NCBI GenBank assembly: GCA_016787265.1
Contig: JAEUVF010000008.1
Coordinates: 434,001 to 498,000 of the forward strand
From: Flavipsychrobacter sp.
Lineage (GTDB): Bacteria > Bacteroidota > Bacteroidia > Chitinophagales > Chitinophagaceae
DNA: 64,000 nt
Direction: 5' to 3'
The notes beneath the pieces were generated by a model. The model did not search any database. It worked only from the letters and a program-made list of their open reading frames with translations, and was not told the DNA's origin. Below are positions 8,284 through 17,634 of this stretch, one piece after another; position 1 is the stretch's first letter, and every line of letters begins with the position of its first letter. The translations under genes and the position numbers were made by a program.

Positions 8284-9120
8284 ATGAAACAAACAAGATT
8301 AGTGGTATTGCTATGTCTGTTGCTTACAGGCTCTCTGTTGCAGGCGCAAAATCTGGTTACAGGCAGTTTCAATATCCGTTATGCCAATCAGAACGACACG
8401 GGTAATCTTTGGGTAGACAGGGCCCCCATTTGCGCAGCATTGATTCGCTTTCACCAGTTTGATATTCTTGGAACACAGGAAGGATTGCGTCTTCAGTTAG
8501 ATGATCTTCAAAATGCCCTTCCGGGATACGCATTTTACGGTGTTGGACGTGACGATGCTAAAACCAAAGGTGAACACTCTGCAATTTTTTATAAAAAGGA
8601 TCGCTTCCTGGTAAAAGACAGTGGGGATTTCTGGTTATCTGAAAAACCGGAAGCACCAGGCTGGGGATGGGATGCTAAGCATAATCGCATCTGTACCTGG
8701 TTAAAACTGGAAGACAAAAAAGCCAGGAAAACATTTTATGTGTTTAATGTTCACTACGACCACCAGGGTGTTGTGGCAAGAACCGAAAGCAGCAAGCTGA
8801 TCCTTAAGAAAATTCAGGCCATTGCCGGTAAATCACCGGTTGTGCTGATGGGCGATTTTAACGGTAATCATCAATCCGACTGGTATCGTCAAATCCAGGC
8901 CAGTGCTGAGCTGGAAGATACCTATACCCTGGCAAAAGATCCCTATGTAAACAATGGCAGCTTTAACAGCTTCCGGCCTTTCCCCAAATCAAAAGATATC
9001 ATTGATCATATCTTCATCAGCAAGCCATTTAAAGTTATCCGTTATGGAATTCTCACAGATACCTACCATGGAAAATTTCCGTCTGATCACTACCCGGTAT
9101 TAGCAGAACTCAGTTATTAA
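8284..9120 (+). CDS. Secreted endonuclease/exonuclease/phosphatase-fold hydrolase
   Basis: 278 residues from ATG 8284, chosen because it starts a signal peptide (MKQTRLVVLLCLLLTGSLLQ, cut after AQA-type residues); 31 in-frame upstream residues have no signal. The mature protein carries the hallmarks of the DNase I/EEP superfamily in order: SFNIRY near the N-terminus, TQEGLR with the metal-binding Glu, NVHYDHQG, MGDFNGN, and the C-terminal SDHYPV with the catalytic Asp-His. Members hydrolyse phosphodiester or phosphomonoester bonds in nucleic acids, lipids or sugars; the substrate cannot be told. Secretion to the periplasm or outside is inferred from the signal peptide. An intrinsic terminator follows. 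Confidence 0.85.
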   Translation: MKQTRLVVLLCLLLTGSLLQAQNLVTGSFNIRYANQNDTGNLWVDRAPICAALIRFHQFDILGTQEGLRLQLDDLQNALPGYAFYGVGRDDAKTKGEHSAIFYKKDRFLVKDSGDFWLSEKPEAPGWGWDAKHNRICTWLKLEDKKARKTFYVFNVHYDHQGVVARTESSKLILKKIQAIAGKSPVVLMGDFNGNHQSDWYRQIQASAELEDTYTLAKDPYVNNGSFNSFRPFPKSKDIIDHIFISKPFKVIRYGILTDTYHGKFPSDHYPVLAELSY

Positions 9121-9141
9121 TTTCAACAAATTTCTCTTTAC

Positions 9142-9173
9142 TGCCTTACGCTGGTGCGTAGGGCATTTTTTTT
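9142..9173 (+). terminator. Intrinsic terminator after the EEP-family hydrolase
   Basis: TGCCTTACGC pairs with GCGTAGGGCA (one G-T pair) around the loop TGGT and is followed by eight T residues. Confidence 0.8.
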
Positions 9174-9209
9174 ATAGATTTGAGTCCAGGCCTACATTGT
9201 TGCTCCTTT

Positions 9210-11696
9210 TTATCTGATCAACAAAAGATTCCCTTTCTGACTCCTGGGCTGTTGATTTTCCAACTGGTAGTTACAGACCCAAACAAAATTGCCAGTATTC
9301 AGCAGGGAACCGCGCAACGATCCATTCCAGCCCTTAAATGGGTCTGTGCTATGAAAGAGGAGAGTGCCAAAGCGATCGTATACAGTAAGACTGAATTTTA
9401 CCAGTTTTCCATAAGTGATGGCGCGGAAAATGTCATTCCTGCCATCCCCATTCGGGCTAAAGGCTGTTGGGATAAATACACCTGACAAACATTCTTTCTC
9501 TATTACAACAATTGTGTCTGTACCGGAGCATCCATTTTTATCTATAACTGTTAGTGTATATTCCCCCGCATCTTTTACCTCGATTTGCTGCTGGTTCAAA
9601 CCTGTTGACCATAGATAATTCTCATATTGCTGCAAACTGGATAAGAGCAGATAGGATCCTCTGCATATGGTATCTCTGGTTATCAAAAAATTTGCAGGAT
9701 TTGGCTGTATGCTTTTAATTTCAATAGTGTCTGAACCAGTACACTGATATTCATTTATCACTGTTACCCAGAAGAGCCCGATCTGATTGGTGGAATTCGT
9801 TCTGTCTGTGCTGCCATCAGACCATTGATATTGACTAAATATACCTGGATCCAAAACCAAGTCCTTGTTTTCACAAATTATACGATCCGGGCCTAAGACA
9901 GGAACAGGTTTGGGTCGAACAACCAGTTGAGTTATCAGGATTGAATCACAACCCATGCTGTTTTTTAATGTATCTAAATAAGTTCCGGAAACAGTTTGCA
10001 ATTTGCCACCGGCTAAATAGTGATCGCCTTCACAAATTTCAATGTTCCTGATACCCTTGTTTTTCAGGATTGTTAACTCCAGTGTAATAATAGAATCACA
10101 TCCTTTTGAGTTGGGAATGTTGAATTTATAGGTGCCGCTGCTATCAAACCGGAAAGGACCTGCCTGAAAGAATTCACAGGTTTCAATCCTCAGGGTTGAA
10201 TAACTATTGTTAGGGCATGGTGAAAGTTTCATGACATAGGGGCGCTGTATGCCATCAATAGGATATTCAGCAGGTCCTGGATCCGCATCAAGTGGACCAT
10301 ACGTATGCCCGGTTATGTAAACATTCTGTATTTCATCCACTGCCAGGCGTCGAGGTAGTAAATATGCCTCTGATAATTTTCGAAATCTGGCAGCATAGGA
10401 TAATTTAGCATCTGAACTGAATTTTAATAAAACCGCTTCTTCTGATAAACCAGTAAGAATAGTATTGTTGTTGCCAGGATCGAAATTTATTGTGCCATGA
10501 AAGGTACCTGACATGTAAAGGTTATCTGAAGAATCATGAGTAACATCTGCGCCAAGACTGTACTCTGTTTCACCGAATTGTTTCACCCATACAAACTCTC
10601 CATCGGGTGATAGCGCAAGAATAAATGCATCCGTAACACCCTTGTTCGTAAGGGTGAAATTTGCAGGACCGGGATCAAAATCATGGGTACCGATAAAACC
10701 TCCGGTAGAGTAGATAAATCCACGGCTATCAATGCTGATGCCAGTGTGAAAAATCACACTATTGACAGCCGTATTTCCAAAATGCTTAGCCCATAGGAAG
10801 TTTCCGTTTTTATCAAGCTTCAATATGTAGCCATCCGTCTCACCCCCAGCCTGCATTCTAAATACCGCCGGGCCAGGATCGAAATCGCATTCCCCTCTGA
10901 ATGTACCGGCAATTGCAATGTTTCCAAGTCTGTCAGTATGAATATCACTGAGATTTGCATAGGCTGCTGCTGCTGTGATGGGTGTAATAAAATTCTTTGC
11001 CCAAATGAATTCACCTGCTGAATTTAATTTTACCAGGAAACCTTCGAAATGCCGGATGGCTGTAAGTGTATAGGTGCCCGGACCCGGATCGAAATCAACT
11101 GTTTTGATGAATGTGCCACTGATCAAAACATCACCATTGAAATCAATCGCTATGCCTGATGGATTGCAGACGGTATCAAATTGAGAACCTCCAAAATTTC
11201 GTACCCAAAGCAAGTTTCCTTCCGGATCTAACTTCACAACAAATACATCCTTTGCGCCAATAGGAGAAAGGATGCTTTCGCCTGCTCCGGGGTCCATATC
11301 GCTCGGATCTCTAAGTTCGGTTGTAAGGTATAGGTTTCCGTTTTTATCAACAGTAATTTCTATACTGCCGAACTCAACCAGGACCGGCAATTGTTTACCC
11401 CAGATAAATTCACCTGTTGCACTAAGTTTAGAGATATATACTCCGTAATTTTCTATGGTATATCCACCGGTCACCAGAAATTCGGATGGGCCGGGATCCA
11501 GATCAATCGTTTCTTTAAAAAGACCGGCTGAATAAACATTTCCAGCTGCATCTACAGCAACCGCCCTGCCATTATCCAGGCTCATGCCATGGATGTTTTT
11601 ATTATCAAATGTTCTGATCCAGTTTAATACCGGCCCCTGGGCAATTACATCTACTCCAATGCAAATAAGAAGGATCGTATACAGGATATGCTTCAT
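9210..11696 (-). CDS. Large T9SS type-B cargo protein with SBBP-like beta-propeller repeats
   Basis: 828 residues. A signal peptide (MKHILYTILLICIGVDVIAQ) is followed by at least six repeats of about 55-60 residues, each with phrases like DFDPGP, YSAG/ISGTF and FVWVKQFG. These resemble SBBP-type propeller repeats (beta-propeller blades). After a cysteine-containing segment (residues about 500-590) come Ig/PKD-like modules (YQWSDGSTDRTNS, YLWSTGLNQQQIEV). The C-terminus IPTAFSPNGDGRNDIF followed by VYDRFGTLLF, GWNGS and FVWV is the CHU_C/gliding-motility-associated domain that directs export and surface attachment by the type IX system. Role unknown, probably surface adhesion or binding. It is convergent with the upstream hydrolase and leaves 38 bp to the kinase gene behind it. 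Confidence 0.85.
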   Translation of the reverse strand: MKHILYTILLICIGVDVIAQGPVLNWIRTFDNKNIHGMSLDNGRAVAVDAAGNVYSAGLFKETIDLDPGPSEFLVTGGYTIENYGVYISKLSATGEFIWGKQLPVLVEFGSIEITVDKNGNLYLTTELRDPSDMDPGAGESILSPIGAKDVFVVKLDPEGNLLWVRNFGGSQFDTVCNPSGIAIDFNGDVLISGTFIKTVDFDPGPGTYTLTAIRHFEGFLVKLNSAGEFIWAKNFITPITAAAAYANLSDIHTDRLGNIAIAGTFRGECDFDPGPAVFRMQAGGETDGYILKLDKNGNFLWAKHFGNTAVNSVIFHTGISIDSRGFIYSTGGFIGTHDFDPGPANFTLTNKGVTDAFILALSPDGEFVWVKQFGETEYSLGADVTHDSSDNLYMSGTFHGTINFDPGNNNTILTGLSEEAVLLKFSSDAKLSYAARFRKLSEAYLLPRRLAVDEIQNVYITGHTYGPLDADPGPAEYPIDGIQRPYVMKLSPCPNNSYSTLRIETCEFFQAGPFRFDSSGTYKFNIPNSKGCDSIITLELTILKNKGIRNIEICEGDHYLAGGKLQTVSGTYLDTLKNSMGCDSILITQLVVRPKPVPVLGPDRIICENKDLVLDPGIFSQYQWSDGSTDRTNSTNQIGLFWVTVINEYQCTGSDTIEIKSIQPNPANFLITRDTICRGSYLLLSSLQQYENYLWSTGLNQQQIEVKDAGEYTLTVIDKNGCSGTDTIVVIEKECLSGVFIPTAFSPNGDGRNDIFRAITYGKLVKFSLTVYDRFGTLLFHSTDPFKGWNGSLRGSLLNTGNFVWVCNYQLENQQPRSQKGNLLLIR

Positions 11697-11734
11697 GCGA
11701 AGCCAAAATATTAAAAGAACCTGAATTGTTCTAA

Positions 11735-12790
11735 TTATCCCTCACCTCTTGTCGAAGAAAGTGTAAACCCTATAGTGGTACCTACATCCGGTTTACTGCG
11801 TACGTGCATGGATTCACCATGCGCTTCAACAATATGTTTACAGATGGCAAGGCCCAGACCGGTACCTCCCTTATCACGACTACGTGCTTTATCCGTTCGA
11901 TAAAATCGTTCAAATATGCGTGGCAGATGTGCTTCTTCAATACCAATTCCATCATCGCTTACTTCCACTAATACTTTGAATTCATCCGTGTTATACACAC
12001 TGATAACTATGATGCCCCCAGGTTTGCCGTATTTAGCCGCATTGGATATCAGGTTGATCATAACCTGACGGATCCGCTCCTTATCTGCAAATACATACAC
12101 TGGCGCTTCACATCCTTTTTTTATAGATGCATTGATTTCCTTTTGATTCAATTTAATTGAAAGCGATTCAATTACTTCCCGGATCAGATCCTGAATTACA
12201 AAATACTGTTTGTATAAAACCTGCTCTCCGCTTTCGAGCCTTGAGATTTCATCCAGGTCATTCATCAGATTAACCAGGCGATCCACATTACGGCTAGTGT
12301 TTTCCAGGAAACGTTTCCGAACATCCGGGTTTTCCATCGCACCCCCCAGAAGGGTATCGATATATCCCTGTATCGCAAAAATGGGTGTTTTGAATTCATG
12401 GGCAAGGTTCTGCAGGAACTCCTTTCTAAATGCTTCATTTTTGCGCAATAGCTCGATCTCACCCTGTCGCTGCACGGCCCATTTTTCCACATCTTCTTTC
12501 ACCTCGTCAATACTTTTCTGAGGTATGATGTATTTGTTGTAAAACTCCTCCCGTTTGCTTGCCTTGGTCTGGTAAATGAACTTATAAATCAGTTTGATCC
12601 GGCGATAAATGAATTGCTGTAAAAAATAAAAGATGAGCAGGTAGGCAACCAGGAATAAAACTGCAAAAGAGGCAAGAGCAACCAGCCAGTTATTTACCAG
12701 TACCAGATTTGCCAGTCCCACCAATGCAGATATGGCGAATGCCAGAACAGCACTCACCTGCCGTGGAGATAAATTTTTGAATTGGATCAT
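11735..12790 (-). CDS. phoR: PhoR-like membrane sensor histidine kinase
   Basis: 351 residues. Two transmembrane helices lie at about 12-32 and 35-58 with almost no periplasmic loop. They are followed by a linker, a HisKA domain (NLAHEFKTPIFAIQGY, phospho-acceptor His131) and a HATPase_c domain with N-box (NLISNAAKYG), G1 (DDGIGI), F-box (FERFYR) and G2 (GGTGLGLAI). Lack of a sensory loop is typical of PhoR-type kinases that sense through the phosphate-uptake machinery. The start codon overlaps the stop of the response regulator gene (ATGA), so the two are translationally coupled. The PhoR assignment rests on this architecture, the PhoB-like partner and the nearby candidate Pho boxes; another OmpR-family pair cannot be excluded. 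Confidence 0.8.
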   Translation of the reverse strand: MIQFKNLSPRQVSAVLAFAISALVGLANLVLVNNWLVALASFAVLFLVAYLLIFYFLQQFIYRRIKLIYKFIYQTKASKREEFYNKYIIPQKSIDEVKEDVEKWAVQRQGEIELLRKNEAFRKEFLQNLAHEFKTPIFAIQGYIDTLLGGAMENPDVRKRFLENTSRNVDRLVNLMNDLDEISRLESGEQVLYKQYFVIQDLIREVIESLSIKLNQKEINASIKKGCEAPVYVFADKERIRQVMINLISNAAKYGKPGGIIVISVYNTDEFKVLVEVSDDGIGIEEAHLPRIFERFYRTDKARSRDKGGTGLGLAICKHIVEAHGESMHVRSKPDVGTTIGFTLSSTRGEG

Positions 12791-13473
12791 AAATCAAACT
12801 TGTATCCAACCCCTTTTACGGTGGTAATACAATCTAGTCCCAGTTTTTGCCGGATTTTCCGGATATGTACATCAATGGTGCGATCGCCCACGATCACTTC
12901 ATTGCCCCAAACCTGGTTCAGGATTTCGTTGCGAAGAAATACCCGACCCGGCCGGGAAGCAAGTAAATATAATAACTCAAATTCTTTTTTGGCGAGGGTA
13001 ATCTCCCTGTCGTCCACGAGTACAAGAAATTTAACAGGATCGATTACCAGGTTGTCCATCATCAATACACCGTTACCTGTTTCTTCTTTTTTGGTCACCC
13101 GGCGAAACAATGCATTCACCCTGCTGGTCAGCAATTTCGGACTGATGGGTTTGCTTATATAATCATCTGCCCCGGTATCGAGACCTTTCAATTGCGAGGA
13201 TTCATCACTCAGGGCTGTAAGAAAAATGATAAGGGTATCCTTGTAGGCAGGCTGGGCTCTCAGCAATCCACAAACCTCCACTCCATTCTTTTTGGGCATC
13301 ATGATGTCGAGTATGATCAGGTCTGGTTGGATCTGCCTGGCTCTCATCAGGGCTTCCTCACCGTCTTTGGCGGTATAAACGGTATATCCTTCGGCCTGCA
13401 GATTGTACTGGATGATCTCTAAAATATCCGGTTCATCGTCGGCGATGAGTATCTTTTTATCCCTGTTATCCAT
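12787..13473 (-). CDS. phoB: PhoB-like OmpR-family response regulator
   Basis: 228 residues. The receiver domain has the acidic pocket DDE (12-14), phospho-acceptor Asp56 in LIILDIMMP, Thr86 and Lys108. It is followed by a winged-helix DNA-binding domain with the recognition region VIVGDRTIDVHIRKIRQKL and the wing ending TVKGVGYKF. OmpR/PhoB proteins bind direct repeats spaced by 11 bp; several such arrays lie in this window (595, 1933, 41279). The gene is first of a two-gene operon with the kinase (4-bp overlap). A TAACTTTG -7 element lies at 13490-13497, giving a short leader of about 12 nt. Phosphate-starvation control is inferred, not shown. Confidence 0.85.
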   Translation of the reverse strand: MDNRDKKILIADDEPDILEIIQYNLQAEGYTVYTAKDGEEALMRARQIQPDLIILDIMMPKKNGVEVCGLLRAQPAYKDTLIIFLTALSDESSQLKGLDTGADDYISKPISPKLLTSRVNALFRRVTKKEETGNGVLMMDNLVIDPVKFLVLVDDREITLAKKEFELLYLLASRPGRVFLRNEILNQVWGNEVIVGDRTIDVHIRKIRQKLGLDCITTVKGVGYKFDL

Positions 13474-13489
13474 TAACGATTTGTTTACG

Positions 13490-13497
13490 CAAAGTTA
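13490..13497 (-). promoter_or_regulatory. Predicted -7 element (TAACTTTG) of the phoB-phoR operon
   Basis: On the minus strand TAACTTTGCG matches TAnnTTTG plus the CG extension common in this window. Predicted start of transcription is near 13485, 12 nt before the response-regulator ATG. Confidence 0.55.
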
Positions 13498-13591
13498 ATG
13501 CTGACCACTAAGCAGCCAATTTTCAGCCGATTATGAAATTGTTAAGGGCAATTTTAGTGTTACTGAAACGTTATGCAGGTGTTGCATTGTG

Positions 13592-13599
13592 TAAATTTG
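13592..13599 (+). promoter_or_regulatory. Predicted -7 element (TAAATTTG) of the 13.6-kb gene
   Basis: TAAATTTG matches TAnnTTTG. The expected transcription start near 13604 lies just before ATG 13618, which supports that start over an in-frame upstream ATG at 13573. Confidence 0.5.
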
Positions 13600-13617
13600 A
13601 ATCCAAGGCACCGATCT

Positions 13618-15843
13618 ATGAACAAACTGATACCCTTTTCCAGCCTGGTTTTAGCCAGTCTGGGTTCGATCGCACAGACCTCCGCATCTGGCTTCCAGGC
13701 CATGCCGGCTGCCACCTATCCGGTGGAACGCAGCCGTGTGATCTTTCATGAAAACATCGACAGGGAACAAAAGAAACTCTTTCAGCAGCCCGGTTCTTAT
13801 GTGAAAGGTTATATCCCACTCAGCAAGGACGAAACTATCAATTCAGCTGTCCGGTATGCAATGGTGGACCAACTGGATGTTATCCAGAAATCCGTGGAAC
13901 TGGACTCCCTGTTGAAGGACAATGAAAAGATTAAATACCTGAAGGGGTTGGAAATCCTGGCCCGAAATTTTGGTTCGGGTGCCCGTGCCCGTCAGATCCA
14001 GCCAGCCCTGGCTCCCCAAATGGTGGAACATTTTAGTGAAGCCATGGTGCTGGACAAAAAGAACAGGGGTATCGATCCAGTTGTAGCTAAATCACATTAC
14101 TGGGTTGGAAAAATTATTGTGGATTGTTTTACCTACCCCGAAAATATCGGTGTAAAAGCAAGTAAGGATATCCTTCAGATCAAATATTTGCAATTGTATC
14201 CGGATCGTACCATGCCTTTCCTGAAAACCAATTTTGCTTATCCGAAGCGCGATAGCCTGATCGCTGCCGAAGCCCGGCGTGATCCCAGGAAGGTCTATGA
14301 TTATGCTGCTTCGAATGATGCGCTGGCCCGGTATATCCGCATTCACCCTGATCCGGTGGTGAAAGTGATTGCAGAAATGGCTTCCAGTCGCAGTGGTCAG
14401 TTATATTTTCCCTTCATAGATGAAATTTACCGTGGTAAAATGACTTTTGAAGAGGTGGATAAGGTTAAAGATAACGACCTGGAATATTATCGCCTGATGG
14501 TGAAAACCCGCCTCAGTCATACAGAACGTATGCTGCAGAAGGATACACCGATGGAACGGAAAGCCCTGATCGAACGCATGGATAACAAGGCCCGTCAGTA
14601 TTTTATCAGCCAGATCAATGGATTGCATAATTCACCCGATCCGGTTCGCTTTAAAGTGGTGGAGTCTTTGAATCCGCAGGAACTCTATTATCTCTGTGTG
14701 CTGGGGGAAGATGAAATTTATACTTCCAGTTACCGGGGTGTTTTCAAAAGAATTATTACCAAATTGAAAGGAACTCCTACTGATAGTCTGTTCATGAGCA
14801 TGAATTTTGACTATTTCAGGAAGTTTATTAAAATGGCTGCTGCTTATAATGAGCTGGATACATTATTGAAACTGATGCCGGATTCCAATGCAACAGTGCT
14901 GATGAAATCTTTCATGTTTGGCCTGGAAAAAACCACGAACATCAATAGTGTGGAAGATGCCGTGGATGTGGCAGACGCCTATTCCAGCATTTTTGAAAAG
15001 AATAAGGTACTGGCAGCAAATATGCTGGAAGAAGCCCGTTTGAATTATGAACGCAATGTTCAGAATGGTGATCTTAATGGACAGAAGATTTACCAGATTG
15101 AAAAAACCCTCTTTGAGTCGGCAGATACTACTTCGAAAGTCGATTTATCAACAGCTTTGGGCATACCTCCGGTATATACCGTTCCGTTTGAGCGTCTTGC
15201 TGACTCTGCCGGTCGCGTCATACAACAGGTGTTTTTTTATGGCGATGACGATAAGGATGGTCAGGTTTCCTTTGCGAATTTCATGACCCTGTTTAAAGGC
15301 AAGCCCGATTGGGCAATTACGGAGAATAAGGATTTTGTTACAATCAAATCCACCAAAGGCAAGCCGGTATGGATTTTTGCGAACAAACCGCTTTACGGGC
15401 TGGATGATCCGGATGCAAAAGCCCAGGCCAAATTGCAGGAATACCTGGACCAGAACCAATTGTACCCAACAGTGTATATTCATCGCGGACATAGTTATCA
15501 TGTAAAGTCTTCACTCAGTCAGATTACTCCAAGTGCGCGCATCGTAGTGCTGGGATCCTGTGGTGGTTACAATAACCTGAATGATGTATTGACAATCAGT
15601 CCGGATGCCCACATCATTTCTTCCAAGCAAATCGGCGCCCGTGCGGTGAATGAACCCATATTGAATTCTATTAACACCTCCCTTCGAAACGGAGCTGCAA
15701 TTGAATGGATGCCTATGTGGATGGAGCTTGGAAAGTTATTCACCGGAGAAGCAAAAGAGCGCTTTGATGATTATATCCCACCCTATAAGAACCTGGGTGC
15801 GATCTTTATCAAAGCTTACAGAGGCGTGGAAGAGGAAGAATAA
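13618..15843 (+). CDS. Secreted conserved protein with possible clan-CD-like His/Cys motif at the C-terminus
   Basis: 741 residues from ATG 13618 (signal peptide MNKLIPFSSLVLASLGSIAQ; the upstream in-frame ATG is before the predicted promoter). The long N-terminal part (about 30-530) is alpha-helical and rich in charged residues. From about residue 540 the C-terminus changes character: FYGDDDKDGQVSF looks like an EF-hand-type loop. The segments TVYIHRGHSYH (His622/His625) and IVVLGSCGGY (Cys648) then resemble the His-Gly and Cys blocks of caspase/gingipain/CHAT-type cysteine peptidases. The His-Cys spacing (23-26) is shorter than usual, so activity is uncertain. No family name recognised. The next gene, an ABC exporter, starts 12 bp after the stop with its own -7 element. 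Confidence 0.7.
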   Translation: MNKLIPFSSLVLASLGSIAQTSASGFQAMPAATYPVERSRVIFHENIDREQKKLFQQPGSYVKGYIPLSKDETINSAVRYAMVDQLDVIQKSVELDSLLKDNEKIKYLKGLEILARNFGSGARARQIQPALAPQMVEHFSEAMVLDKKNRGIDPVVAKSHYWVGKIIVDCFTYPENIGVKASKDILQIKYLQLYPDRTMPFLKTNFAYPKRDSLIAAEARRDPRKVYDYAASNDALARYIRIHPDPVVKVIAEMASSRSGQLYFPFIDEIYRGKMTFEEVDKVKDNDLEYYRLMVKTRLSHTERMLQKDTPMERKALIERMDNKARQYFISQINGLHNSPDPVRFKVVESLNPQELYYLCVLGEDEIYTSSYRGVFKRIITKLKGTPTDSLFMSMNFDYFRKFIKMAAAYNELDTLLKLMPDSNATVLMKSFMFGLEKTTNINSVEDAVDVADAYSSIFEKNKVLAANMLEEARLNYERNVQNGDLNGQKIYQIEKTLFESADTTSKVDLSTALGIPPVYTVPFERLADSAGRVIQQVFFYGDDDKDGQVSFANFMTLFKGKPDWAITENKDFVTIKSTKGKPVWIFANKPLYGLDDPDAKAQAKLQEYLDQNQLYPTVYIHRGHSYHVKSSLSQITPSARIVVLGSCGGYNNLNDVLTISPDAHIISSKQIGARAVNEPILNSINTSLRNGAAIEWMPMWMELGKLFTGEAKERFDDYIPPYKNLGAIFIKAYRGVEEEE

Positions 15844-15851
15844 TATCTTTG
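15844..15851 (+). promoter_or_regulatory. Predicted -7 element (TATCTTTG) of the ABC exporter gene, leaderless arrangement
   Basis: TATCTTTGCGCC is followed immediately by ATG at 15856. The same TTTGCGCCATG junction occurs at 41343-41353. With the -7 element this close, transcription would start at or next to the A of the ATG. Confidence 0.55.
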
Positions 15852-15855
15852 CGCC

Positions 15856-17634
15856 ATGTCATCGACCTCTGGCAATAAGAAGATATTTGACTGGACTTTG
15901 TTGAGAAGGGTATTCAGCCTTGCGGCACCTTATCGGAAAAAAGTGATGTTATCACTGGGCCTGGCAATCTTGCTGGCTCTACTAACTCCGGTGAGACCCT
16001 GGCTGATCCAGATCACGGTAAATAATTACATACGGAACGGGATGCTCGATTGGGTGATCCGAATCACCTTGATTCAATTCGGATTGCTCCTCGTTGAGAC
16101 CCTGTTCCGTTTCTTTTTTACGTTCACAACCTCCTGGCTGGGCCAGACAGTGGTGAAAAATTTGCGGGTGCGGGTATTCAACAAGGTGGTGGGATTGAAT
16201 CTCTCTCAGTTTGACGCTACACCTATTGGTACGCTTACCACACGTACCATCAATGATATTGAATCGGTAAATGAAGTTTTTTCAGATGGATTGATTCCCA
16301 TCATTGCAGATTTCCTTTCCATTTTATCGATATTATTTGTCATGTTCTGGGTCGACTGGAAACTGGCCCTGATCAGCCTGGCACCATTTCCTTTCCTGAT
16401 TCTGGCAACTTATATTTTTAAGGAAAGTGTGAACCGGTCCTTTATCCGGGTAAGGAATGCAGTGGCTGCGCTGAATGCTTTTGTCCAGGAGCATTTGACA
16501 GGGATCCAGGTGGTGCAGACGTTTGCGGCGGAGGAAAGGGAGTTTGATAAGTTTAAAAAGATCAATAAAGAACACCGGAACGCAAATATCAATGCGATTT
16601 TCGCTTATTCTGTCTTTTTTCCTGTGGTGGAAATTGTGCTGGCCGTTTCAACCGGATTACTGGTATGGTGGGCTGCGAGCCACGCCTTGCAATTACCGCC
16701 CGAGCAGGGTGCCGAGATGGCGGGGAAGATGATCTCTTTCATCCTGTTCCTGAACCTGCTGTTTCGTCCCCTTAGAGTGATTGCCGATAAATTCAATGTG
16801 TTGCAGATGGGTATGGTAGCCAGTGAACGGGTGTTTAAGGTACTGGACAATGAAGATTATATTCAGCAGGAGGGAAGCTTTGCGCCGGATAAGGTGGCAG
16901 GTAAAATAGAATTTGACCATGTCTGGTTTGCTTACAAGGACGAGCAATATGTATTGAAAGATCTGAATTTCACGGTAGAGCCTGGTGAAACCGTGGCCCT
17001 GGTGGGACATACGGGTAGCGGCAAGACTTCGATCATTAGTCTGCTGAACCGCTTGTATCATATCAATAAAGGCAGTATCAGGATTGATGGAGTAGCGGTG
17101 GAAGAATTCCGGTTGGAAGCATTGCGCCGTCAGACGGGGGTAGTACTACAGGATGTTTTTCTTTTTTCCGGATCTGTACTGGAAAATATTACCCTGCGAA
17201 ATCCCGCTATCAGTCGCGATCAGGTAGAGCGTGCCGCTAAAATGATCGGGGTGCATGAATTTATTGAGTCATTGCCGGGTGGTTATGATTACAAGGTGAT
17301 GGAAAGGGGTGCAACGCTTTCCCTGGGTCAAAGGCAAATCCTGTCTTTTATCCGGGCATTGTTATATGATCCCAGCATTCTTATATTAGATGAAGCCACT
17401 TCCAGTGTGGATACCGAAAGTGAGCAATTGATTCAGCAGGCAATTGAGAACCTGATATCGGGCCGCACTGCGATTGTAATTGCGCACCGCTTAAGTACGA
17501 TCCGTAAGGCGGATAAAATTATTGTATTGGATAAGGGAGAAATCCGGGAAATAGGTTCCCATGAAGAATTACTGGAGCGGAAAGGGTATTATCATAGTTT
17601 GTATGAATCCCAGTTTGAGAAAGGTAAGGTGTAG
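15856..17634 (+). CDS. ABC exporter, MsbA/multidrug-type (fused membrane and ATPase domains)
   Basis: 592 residues. A six-helix transmembrane domain occupies about residues 1-310 (for example VMLSLGLAILLALLTPVRPW and LVETLFRFFFTFTTSWLG), then an ATPase domain: Walker A GHTGSGKT (about 384-391), Q-loop VVLQDVFLF, signature LSLGQRQ (about 488), Walker B ILILDEATSSVD (about 510) and H-loop AHRLSTI. This is the type-1 exporter architecture of MsbA and related lipid or drug exporters, acting as a homodimer in the inner membrane. Substrate cannot be told. The gene begins right at its predicted promoter (leaderless) and is followed by a 307-bp non-coding stretch with purine-rich repeats. Confidence 0.9.
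   Translation: MSSTSGNKKIFDWTLLRRVFSLAAPYRKKVMLSLGLAILLALLTPVRPWLIQITVNNYIRNGMLDWVIRITLIQFGLLLVETLFRFFFTFTTSWLGQTVVKNLRVRVFNKVVGLNLSQFDATPIGTLTTRTINDIESVNEVFSDGLIPIIADFLSILSILFVMFWVDWKLALISLAPFPFLILATYIFKESVNRSFIRVRNAVAALNAFVQEHLTGIQVVQTFAAEEREFDKFKKINKEHRNANINAIFAYSVFFPVVEIVLAVSTGLLVWWAASHALQLPPEQGAEMAGKMISFILFLNLLFRPLRVIADKFNVLQMGMVASERVFKVLDNEDYIQQEGSFAPDKVAGKIEFDHVWFAYKDEQYVLKDLNFTVEPGETVALVGHTGSGKTSIISLLNRLYHINKGSIRIDGVAVEEFRLEALRRQTGVVLQDVFLFSGSVLENITLRNPAISRDQVERAAKMIGVHEFIESLPGGYDYKVMERGATLSLGQRQILSFIRALLYDPSILILDEATSSVDTESEQLIQQAIENLISGRTAIVIAHRLSTIRKADKIIVLDKGEIREIGSHEELLERKGYYHSLYESQFEKGKV

Noticed and set aside
13541..13591. Possible fourth 11-bp repeat array (GTTACTG, GTTATGC, GTTGCAT at 13559, 13570, 13581)
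   Set aside because: Units are degenerate, only three, and the distance to TAAATTTG (11 bp) is out of phase with the other arrays.
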